This document shows, piece by piece, positions 1 through 6,897 of a DNA stretch of 64,000 nucleotides. The notes beneath the pieces are model-generated. The model had not been told where the DNA came from. It saw nothing but the letters and a program-made list of their open reading frames with translations, and ran no database searches. Source of the stretch: JAVKMO01 sp031539345 (GTDB lineage Bacteria; Bacteroidota; Bacteroidia; Chitinophagales; Chitinophagaceae). The number at the start of each line of letters is the position of its first letter. Within the stretch, counting starts at the first letter, position 1. The position numbers were made by a program, and so were the translations under genes. Location: positions 1-64,000 of the forward strand of contig JAVKMO010000013.1 of NCBI GenBank assembly GCA_031539345.1. Reading direction: 5' to 3'.

Positions 1-1
1 A

Positions 2-307
2 CAGGTGCCTTCTTATGAAAATTTGGTTTGCTTAAACGATACAGAAGTTGTTTTTATCGACTATAAAGTATTGCAAGAGGCGTATAATAAATTCCCTGAG
101 TGGAATTATACAATTCGGATATTGGTAGAAAAGTATTATGTTGATGCTGAAGTTCGTTTGTTTCATTTGAGAAAGCGTACCGCCGAAGATCGGTATCATT
201 TGTTTTTGTCGCAGTTTGGACAACTTTTGGCAGACATACCCGACAAATTAGTTGCTTCTTATATCGGCGTAGATAAAGCGACGTTTAGTCGAATGAAAAG
301 GAAATAG
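2..307 (+). CDS. Crp/Fnr-family transcriptional regulator, C-terminal part (cut by window edge)
   Basis: The reading frame is open to the left edge, so this is the C-terminal ~100 residues of a longer protein; the in-frame GTG at 5 is not a convincing start. What remains is the end of the cyclic-nucleotide-like beta-roll, a long dimerisation helix (around YVDAEVRLFHLRKR) and a short C-terminal helix-turn-helix ending VASYIGVDKATFSRMKRK. This layout is typical of the short Crp/Fnr-like regulators abundant in Bacteroidota. The effector and targets cannot be read from the fragment. A bidirectional terminator-like hairpin follows. Confidence 0.75.
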   Translation, partial: QVPSYENLVCLNDTEVVFIDYKVLQEAYNKFPEWNYTIRILVEKYYVDAEVRLFHLRKRTAEDRYHLFLSQFGQLLADIPDKLVASYIGVDKATFSRMKRK

Positions 308-360
308 AGGGTTCGTCTATTCATCGGTTACCTGATTGCATATCAATAAAAAAACCATAA

Positions 361-388
361 AAAAAGCCCGAATAAATCGGACTTTTTT
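361..388. terminator. Bidirectional terminator-like hairpin
   Basis: The arms aaaaagcccga and tcggactttttt pair with one mismatch around an ataaa loop. The A-run on one side and T-run on the other would let the hairpin work for the regulator on the plus strand and for the TonB receptor gene converging from the minus strand. Confidence 0.6.
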
Positions 389-502
389 GAACAATGATGA
401 GGGTAGATATTTTTGCATCAAGGGAAAGATTTTTTTGAATGAGACAAATGTTGAGGCATGATTTTTATTCTTGAAATGATTGCAGTTGTTGTCTCTCTTA
501 TT

Positions 503-2725
503 TTAAAATGTCCCTCTTAGTGCAACAATAAAATTGCGTCCCGCACCATTGATGCCGCTTGCAAATGTGCGATATTGAACATCTAATAAATTATCAATGC
601 CTGCTTGAAGTGTAAACCATCGATAGAGTTGATACGAGAAGCGTAGGTTGATTGTAAACCATGCTGGCATTCCTTTTTCTGTTGCATATTGTTCATTGTC
701 TTCAGTATTTAAGGCATAATCTGCCAACTTTTTCCAACCATTATACAGAACAAAAAATTCTGCGTTAAATGGGCGAGCGGTATAAGACAAAGATGTGCAG
801 GCGGTAAACGGAGGAATATGCGAAAGAGGTGATTCTGATGTGCCTGTTTTTGATCTACCATAGATATAATTCATACTCGCTGACCAATTAAAATGTTTGC
901 CAAAGTGAGAAACAAGATGGGAAGAAAACCCAAAAATGTACGCACGGTCTTGATTTTGATTAGCAAAAATTTTACACATTGTTCCATCATATAATAAAGA
1001 ATCTTGCCCGTTTAATTGAAAGGAATTAATCGTTGGTATATCTCTATAATCTGTATAATAAATTGAGTTTTCCCAGTGCATTGTGCGATTAAAAATGGTT
1101 GTAATACCCAATTCATAATTGATTGTTTTTTCTGCTTGAAGAGTTGGGTTAGGAACAATGACTTGACCTTTAGCAGATTCAAAAATTTTAGACAAATCAT
1201 CAATATTAGAAACACGAAAGCCTGTAGAAACGAGGAATGAAAATTTCAAATATTCTGTTGGCGTACTGATGATGCCTATATTGCCAGAATAGGTGGGCGT
1301 ATTTTGTTTGATGGTTGTATAAGGAAGATGAAACAATAATGCCGTATCGACAAGTGTAGAATAAAGGCTTGTATAACCTAAGCGAAAACCATCTACTAAT
1401 GTAAAACGTGGATTGATTTTCCATGTATGAGAAAAATAGAACGCAAAATTATTCATTGAATTAGTTCCATCAGGATATCGTGTATCTAACTTTGTGCTTG
1501 TATGCGTTACAATGTTTTCCTTGTTTGCTGTAGATTGAAGCGTGTTAAATTGAAGGTCAAGTCCAAATCGAATATCATGGTCTTCTTTTATTTTTTTTAC
1601 CACATCTAAGCTTGCTCCAATCACGTGAACTTTTTCTATTCGATGGCTTAAAGAAGGACTGTTAAAATTTCTATTGTGCCGACTTTCATCTATCATTTGA
1701 TAATTCACGCCAAGGTGAATATTGTCAAATCCACTTTCGATTTTTTTGAAGTGCAAATCATAAGCAGCAAGCAAGCGCGTTTGAGGACCATAATACCATT
1801 CGGCATATTTTAAACCCGTTGTAGAAGGGTCTGTTAAGCGATCGTATCTTGGCACATTGCTTGAATTTGAATATTGCAAATTGAGGCTGTGGCTCAGAAA
1901 TTTATTTTGTTGAAACAATAATTTTTGTATCAAATCATATTGAGAATAAGCATTTCCAATTTGTAAAAAACGGTTATTGTTTTTGATGAGTGTGTCTTTC
2001 CCTCCGCCAAGATATTGGGTATAATAAGAACGCGTTCCATATTCTTGATCATAAAACGGATTCGTGTTTGTGCCTGACATTAAATCGCCAAATTGAGAAT
2101 ATGTAAATGACGTGAGTGAGGCAAATTGATTGCCGCCAAAGTTTACATCTACATGATTTGTAAAACCCTGAAACGCACTTTCATATCGAGACAAAATATT
2201 GCCTTTAAAATTCAGTTGATTGTTATTTGATAATACGGGTCCTTTGGTGTATAAATTAATCACACCACCTAAAGCATCGCTACCATACATAGTTGAAGAC
2301 GGTCCAAATAAAATTTCAACTTTATCTAAACTGCTATTATCCGTTTTAATCACATCTTGTAAATGACCTGCACGATAAATCAAATTGTTCAACCGCACCC
2401 CGTCAATCATTAATACAATACGACTCGCCTCAAAACCTCTTAATATTGGACTACCGCCACCCAATTGACTTTTTTGTACAGGAATACCTGCGTTTAAAAG
2501 AACGTCTGCTGTTGTGTTAGCGTGCGAATTTTGTATGGCAACCAAAGACAATACCTTAATATCTTGGGCTACATTTTTTTTTATCTCTTCTTGTTTATTA
2601 ACAGACGTAATCACCTCTTGTAAGGTAAGCGGTTCTGTTGTATCAGTTGTTTGTGCAAATAAAATGCACGGCATACTATTCAGCAATACAAGTATTGCTA
2701 ATTGAATATTTTTCATTTGAAGCAT
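503..2725 (-). CDS. TonB-dependent outer-membrane receptor, haem-receptor type
   Basis: This is a 740-residue outer-membrane active transporter. It has an N-terminal signal peptide ending in FAQ, a TonB-box-like stretch around LQEVITSV, and a plug domain at about residues 50-160 with the usual RGFE, IDGVRLNN and GSDALGGVINL motifs. A 22-strand-type barrel follows and ends in a terminal phenylalanine. In the barrel, FRVSNIDDL followed by NPTLQAEKT resembles the FRAP/NPNL signature of haem and haemoprotein receptors, so haem or a metal chelate is the likely ligand; that is inference. There is no N-terminal carboxypeptidase-like domain. A second ATG three codons in (2716) is equally usable. The small membrane protein upstream on the same strand, 75 bp away, is probably co-transcribed. 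Confidence 0.85.
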   Translation of the reverse strand: MLQMKNIQLAILVLLNSMPCILFAQTTDTTEPLTLQEVITSVNKQEEIKKNVAQDIKVLSLVAIQNSHANTTADVLLNAGIPVQKSQLGGGSPILRGFEASRIVLMIDGVRLNNLIYRAGHLQDVIKTDNSSLDKVEILFGPSSTMYGSDALGGVINLYTKGPVLSNNNQLNFKGNILSRYESAFQGFTNHVDVNFGGNQFASLTSFTYSQFGDLMSGTNTNPFYDQEYGTRSYYTQYLGGGKDTLIKNNNRFLQIGNAYSQYDLIQKLLFQQNKFLSHSLNLQYSNSSNVPRYDRLTDPSTTGLKYAEWYYGPQTRLLAAYDLHFKKIESGFDNIHLGVNYQMIDESRHNRNFNSPSLSHRIEKVHVIGASLDVVKKIKEDHDIRFGLDLQFNTLQSTANKENIVTHTSTKLDTRYPDGTNSMNNFAFYFSHTWKINPRFTLVDGFRLGYTSLYSTLVDTALLFHLPYTTIKQNTPTYSGNIGIISTPTEYLKFSFLVSTGFRVSNIDDLSKIFESAKGQVIVPNPTLQAEKTINYELGITTIFNRTMHWENSIYYTDYRDIPTINSFQLNGQDSLLYDGTMCKIFANQNQDRAYIFGFSSHLVSHFGKHFNWSASMNYIYGRSKTGTSESPLSHIPPFTACTSLSYTARPFNAEFFVLYNGWKKLADYALNTEDNEQYATEKGMPAWFTINLRFSYQLYRWFTLQAGIDNLLDVQYRTFASGINGAGRNFIVALRGTF

Positions 2726-2800
2726 TTAAAATTAGAAAAGGCGTACGACATTTGTTCTCATCTAACTTTTGTGTGATGAGTTGTTTTTAATACAAAAACA

Positions 2801-3325
2801 TTACGCCAATTTTTGGGGAGGGTGATAGTCCCCATTTTCATAACCAGCACAAAGCTGTTGGTCATAATGAAAAAGTCTATTTTTCTGATAGACAATTTGG
2901 ACGAAGGAAAACTCTTGTAGAGTATGGGGAAGAAGTGATAACAATTGAAAAAGACTTTTAATCCAACTCGCAATAGGGGAGGAGTTGTCTGTATTTTTTT
3001 GAGTCAAGTCATCTAAGTGTTCAAACAACTTTCGTTCTTGCTTGTCATTGATGCACCAATAAATAATACTTCCGTTTTTTTCTTCTGTTCTTACAATATC
3101 AAACAGTTGGTTATGCAAACGAAATTCTTTTCCTTTACGCTCCCAATCGATTACGTCATTTTTTGCAAAAGAAATTTGATGCAATTCTTGTGATGATAAC
3201 TCGGACTTTATTTTTGCTTTTATGTTTTGTCTAATTTGGTATTGAAACAGTTTGAAAATTGGAAACAAGCCAATCATGCTGAATGCAAGTGCGGTGAGCA
3301 AACATAATATTCCAACTTTTTTCAT
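2801..3325 (-). CDS. Small membrane-anchored hypothetical protein
   Basis: This 174-residue protein is not recognised. It has one hydrophobic N-terminal segment (about residues 5-27) followed by a polar domain probably facing the periplasm. The C-terminal part has a YENGDYHPPQKL motif near the end. The ATG at 3325 is preferred over an in-frame TTG at 3346 because gagg lies a few bases before the ATG. It sits 75 bp upstream of the TonB receptor on the same strand, so the two probably form one operon and this protein may help the receptor's substrate pathway. That link rests on position only. Confidence 0.6.
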   Translation of the reverse strand: MKKVGILCLLTALAFSMIGLFPIFKLFQYQIRQNIKAKIKSELSSQELHQISFAKNDVIDWERKGKEFRLHNQLFDIVRTEEKNGSIIYWCINDKQERKLFEHLDDLTQKNTDNSSPIASWIKSLFQLLSLLPHTLQEFSFVQIVYQKNRLFHYDQQLCAGYENGDYHPPQKLA

Positions 3326-3415
3326 AGTTGCCTCAAAATAATTCAATTAGAATCAATTCCAAAATGAATTTTTGTTCATATGCAAATTGAGACCGTTACG
3401 CTTCAAAACATATTT

Positions 3416-3450
3416 ATAAAAAAGTGGTCCATACAAAAACAGACCACCCT
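3416..3450 (-). terminator. Rho-independent terminator after nagB-lmbE
   Basis: Read on the minus strand, GTGGTC and GACCAC form a 6-bp stem around a 12-base loop, followed at once by TTTTTTAT. It lies just past the stop codon of the nagB fusion gene. Confidence 0.65.
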
Positions 3451-3472
3451 TTTATTGACTGACTTTATGGCA

Positions 3473-5383
3473 CTAATAAATCCATCGCTTAAACGCTTCT
3501 AAGGCGGCATATTGTGTTAAACCTAAGCCTGCATAAACGTTAGCCGTATTTGCGTTTCGGTCTTCTGCACGTTGCCAAAATTCACGCGAATCATTACCCT
3601 GAAAAGGAACGATGTCTTTTTGTGATTGATGAATAAATATACCAAAACGTTTTTTCTTTACTTGCTCTGGACTCATCGGCACAACCATTTCTATTTCTTC
3701 TATATTCCATTCTTGCCAAGCACCTTTATACATCCATACCCAGCAGTCTTTTACCCATGTTTTATTAGCAGCTTTTAAACGTCGCATTGCTTCAAAAATA
3801 ATCTCTATACATACTTTGTGCGTGCCGTGCGGATCGGCTAAATCACCAGCACAAAAAATCTGGTGTGGTTGAACTTGGTCTAATAAATCCATCGTAATTT
3901 TTATATCCTCTTCGCCCATCGGTTTTTTTGCTATTGTGCCTGATTCATAAAAAGGCAAATTTTGAAAATGGATATTATGATCTGGCAAACCGACATAACG
4001 ACACGTCGCCCGCGCTTCGCAACGGCGTATTAAACCTTTTATTTGTCTAACAGCTTCTGTGTCTTTATCAAAAGGGCTTTGCTTCGTTTTGATAAAATTT
4101 CTCGCATCGCTATAAATTTTTGCAGAAGCACTTGCATTGAGTTCAAACAATTCATCAAACCCTACGGTAAAATCTAAAAAGCGTGTTACAAATTCGTCTG
4201 TAACGGCTATGTTTCCAGAAGTTTGATAAGCAATGTGAACATCATGCCCTTGTTCGTGTAAACGCATAAATGTTCCGCCCATACTGATAATGTCATCATC
4301 GGGATGTGGTGAAAAAATAATCACTTTTTTAGGAAAAGGTTTTTCGCGTTCTGGATGATTCGGCAAAGGCGCGTTTTTTCCACCAGGCCAACCAGTAATC
4401 GTATCACGTAAAGAATAATAAACTTCTAAATTGATTTTGTAGGCTTCACCATGCATTAATAATAATTCTCCTAAGGAGTGTTCAATATAATCATTAGACG
4501 TTAAACTTAAAATAGGTTTTTGCAATTTTTGAGCCAAATCAATAACCGCTTTTTTAACCAATTGCTTATCCCACTGACAAGCACCTGCCAACCAAGGCGT
4601 TTTTATGCGGGCTAATTCTTGTGCAGCTTGTAGGTCTATAAAATACTCACAGTTGGGGTGATTTTGTAATAACGATGCTGGAATTTTTTCGGTCATATCG
4701 CCTTCTAATGCTTTTTGAATAATAGCAGCTTTGCTATCTCCCCAAGCCATCATAAGAATTGTTTTTGCTTGTAAAATCGTCCGAATGCCCATTGTAATTG
4801 CCAAGCGAGGCATTTGTAATAAAGTGCCAAAATGGTTAGCATTGCTGATGCGCGTGCTATTTGCCAAATGCACTAAACGTGTTTTAGAATGAAGACTCGC
4901 ACCAGGTTCGTTAAAACCAATATGTCCATTCGTACCAATACCTAATATTTGCAAATCAATTCCTCCAGCATCAATTATTTTTTGTTCGTAAAGAGCCGTT
5001 TCTATCGCTATATTTTCTTCGCTTATTTGTCCATTGGGTATGTGTGTATTGTTGAGGTCAATATCAATATGTTTAAACAAATGCTCATTCATAAAAGAAC
5101 GATAACTATTCACATGATGAGTGTCTATACCATAATATTCATCTAAGTTAAACGTTACAACATTTTTAAAACTTAAGCCTTCATGTTTATGCATATCAAC
5201 CAAATGTTGATATACATATTTCACCGAAGAACCTGTGGCTAAGCCCAAAACCATTTTTTGTTTTTGATTTTGTTTATTCAGCATGAACTCTTTTATTTTT
5301 TTTGCTATTAGCAAACTACCTTCTTGTTCGTTAGGAACGACATGGCATACATTTTTTTCTAAGGATTGAGAAAGATTCATCAT
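3473..5383 (-). CDS. nagB: Glucosamine-6-phosphate deaminase fused to LmbE/PIG-L-type deacetylase domain
   Basis: The 636-residue protein has two modules. Residues 1-265 are a NagB deaminase, which converts glucosamine-6-phosphate to fructose-6-phosphate and ammonia. They carry FNLDEYYG (Asp81) and the active loop GTNGHIGFNEPG (His154, Glu159). The Asp before the catalytic His of the E. coli enzyme is Asn here, as in several NagB homologues, so this is not a defect. Residues from about 350 hold a LmbE-like zinc-dependent deacetylase with FSPHPDDD (His360, Asp362, Asp363). E. coli NagB is only 266 residues; the long fused form is known in Bacteroidota. The LmbE part could remove the acetyl group from an N-acetyl sugar before deamination, which is inference. 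It is next to a ROK regulator and divergent from SusC/SusD. Confidence 0.9.
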   Translation of the reverse strand: MMNLSQSLEKNVCHVVPNEQEGSLLIAKKIKEFMLNKQNQKQKMVLGLATGSSVKYVYQHLVDMHKHEGLSFKNVVTFNLDEYYGIDTHHVNSYRSFMNEHLFKHIDIDLNNTHIPNGQISEENIAIETALYEQKIIDAGGIDLQILGIGTNGHIGFNEPGASLHSKTRLVHLANSTRISNANHFGTLLQMPRLAITMGIRTILQAKTILMMAWGDSKAAIIQKALEGDMTEKIPASLLQNHPNCEYFIDLQAAQELARIKTPWLAGACQWDKQLVKKAVIDLAQKLQKPILSLTSNDYIEHSLGELLLMHGEAYKINLEVYYSLRDTITGWPGGKNAPLPNHPEREKPFPKKVIIFSPHPDDDIISMGGTFMRLHEQGHDVHIAYQTSGNIAVTDEFVTRFLDFTVGFDELFELNASASAKIYSDARNFIKTKQSPFDKDTEAVRQIKGLIRRCEARATCRYVGLPDHNIHFQNLPFYESGTIAKKPMGEEDIKITMDLLDQVQPHQIFCAGDLADPHGTHKVCIEIIFEAMRRLKAANKTWVKDCWVWMYKGAWQEWNIEEIEMVVPMSPEQVKKKRFGIFIHQSQKDIVPFQGNDSREFWQRAEDRNANTANVYAGLGLTQYAALEAFKRWIY

Positions 5384-5472
5384 GTTTAATTTTTGGTTAT
5401 TAATAGCGAGTTTTTGACAATGAATTTCAAATGACTACACTTTGATTTGTTCAGTCATTCGTCATTGAAAAT

Positions 5473-6657
5473 TTATATAAAATGTTTTTCTAAGGCAACT
5501 ATGCAAGCACCATAAATGCCAGAATGTTCATAGGTATTGGTAATCATAATTTCCGTTTCATCAGCAACCACATTTAAGCAATATTTATTAATGGCATTTT
5601 TTATAGGCCACAAAATATAATTTTTTGTTTGTGCTAACACGCCCCCTAAAATGATCATATCAGGGTTCAACATATTGATTAAATTAGCGATAGACATTCC
5701 TAATTTATTTCCCATCGTTTCTACAATATTGATAATAACACTATCGTTGTTAAAGAGTGCTTTTATAATGTCTTCTACATGAAGAGGATGAATGTTTTCT
5801 ACTTGCGAAGTTTTGCCTGTTGCAAGAGCTTCTTTTACTAAACGCAACAAAGCCTTGCCCGAAGCAACAGTTTCTAAACAACCACTTTTTCCGCAATGAC
5901 ACAAGATATTATTGTCTTCAAAAAATGTATGCCCTAATTCACCAGAGTAACCATTTTTCCCATAAAACACTTCGTCATTGATGATTAAATTCATCCCTAA
6001 ACCATAATCTACGTGAATGTAAATAATGCTTTTATTGTGGTATCGTTTTTGTGTATAATATTCGCCTAATGCGATCGCACGCGTGTCGTTATCAATGGTT
6101 GTCATAATGCCTAAAACAGTACTCATATGAACTGCAAAGCTCGAAGGCAAAAAATTAAAGTAATTGATATTTTCTCCTTTATTCGTATTCACTCTGCCGG
6201 GTAAAATAATACATACACCAGCAATTTGAATGCCTTGAAACGCAGGTAGTTTTATAAAATCTTGAATAATAGCAACCACTTGATCAAGTGCTTCTATTGT
6301 GTTTTGTAATGAATATTCAAATTTTAATATTTCGCCAATCCATTGTTTTTGCAAATTGACAGCACCAATTAAAATCCTATTTTGTTGAATTTCTACCCCA
6401 ACAAAATGAACAGCTTCTTTGTTAAGAAAATAATTAACTGCTTTTCTGCCTACTGCAGATTCTGTTTTGCCACCTTTGATTAACCATTTTTCTTCGCACA
6501 AACTTTCGATTAAATTAGTTGCCGTTGGAATACTAATATTTAATATGCGAGTTGCGTTATAAATAGTCGTCTCGTGGTCGTATTTAATAAGGTGTTTTAA
6601 TAATTGGTTTTTATAGCTACTTTGCTTTTGCTCTAAAACGCTTACACTTTCTAGCAT
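5473..6657 (-). CDS. ROK-family transcriptional repressor (NagC/XylR type)
   Basis: The 394-residue protein begins with a winged helix-turn-helix (about residues 25-75, ILNISIPTATNLIESL) followed by a ROK sugar-binding domain. The ROK zinc site is intact: GELGH with His243, and CHCGKSGC with Cys253, Cys255 and Cys260. A DNDTRA motif supplies the acidic residue of the kinase fold. A DNA-binding ROK protein beside nagB and divergent from SusC suggests a NagC-like repressor released by an amino-sugar phosphate. Two inverted repeats between this gene and susC are candidate operators. Confidence 0.85.
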   Translation of the reverse strand: MLESVSVLEQKQSSYKNQLLKHLIKYDHETTIYNATRILNISIPTATNLIESLCEEKWLIKGGKTESAVGRKAVNYFLNKEAVHFVGVEIQQNRILIGAVNLQKQWIGEILKFEYSLQNTIEALDQVVAIIQDFIKLPAFQGIQIAGVCIILPGRVNTNKGENINYFNFLPSSFAVHMSTVLGIMTTIDNDTRAIALGEYYTQKRYHNKSIIYIHVDYGLGMNLIINDEVFYGKNGYSGELGHTFFEDNNILCHCGKSGCLETVASGKALLRLVKEALATGKTSQVENIHPLHVEDIIKALFNNDSVIINIVETMGNKLGMSIANLINMLNPDMIILGGVLAQTKNYILWPIKNAINKYCLNVVADETEIMITNTYEHSGIYGACIVALEKHFI

Positions 6658-6715
6658 GTTTTATACGTTATTTTAATTTGTTTCAAAGAAATTGTTCATA
6701 AAAAGATGCAAATAA

Positions 6716-6734
6716 ACTATTTTTTTAAAATAGT
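6716..6734. promoter_or_regulatory. Inverted repeat upstream of the ROK gene (candidate operator)
   Basis: The arms ACTATTTT and AAAATAGT are perfect complements separated by ttt. The repeat lies about 60 bp upstream of the ROK start, in the divergent region shared with susC. It could be an autoregulatory site, but AT-rich repeats arise easily in this genome. Confidence 0.3.
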
Positions 6735-6797
6735 CGTGCCGTAAAACTAAAGCAAGAAATATGGTATAGAATTAAATACAAAAAAATATTTTTTTTA

Positions 6798-6830
6798 TTT
6801 GTTTGTTTTTAAAAAATGTTTATACATTTG
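6798..6830 (+). promoter_or_regulatory. Bacteroidota-type promoter for susC-susD
   Basis: TTTG at 6798-6801 and TACATTTG at 6823-6830 are separated by 21 bp, matching the -33 TTTG / -7 TAnnTTTG consensus. Transcription would begin near 6837, inside the adjacent palindrome. Confidence 0.5.
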
Positions 6831-6835
6831 TTTTA

Positions 6836-6855
6836 TTATTAAAATATTTTAATAA
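6836..6855. promoter_or_regulatory. Perfect 20-bp palindrome over the predicted susC transcription start
   Basis: TTATTAAAATATTTTAATAA is its own reverse complement. It starts six bases after the -7 box, an ideal place for a repressor. The ROK protein encoded divergently is the obvious candidate ligand; this is inference. Confidence 0.45.
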
Positions 6856-6897
6856 CAACTTGGTTTATTTTATTTAATTTTTAAAATCTAAACGCCT

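Noticed and set aside
4900..5383. NagB active-site Asp replaced by Asn as a sign of an inactive enzyme
   Set aside because: Asn at this position occurs in other NagB homologues with the LGLGxNGHIGFNEP-type loop; the other catalytic residues are intact.
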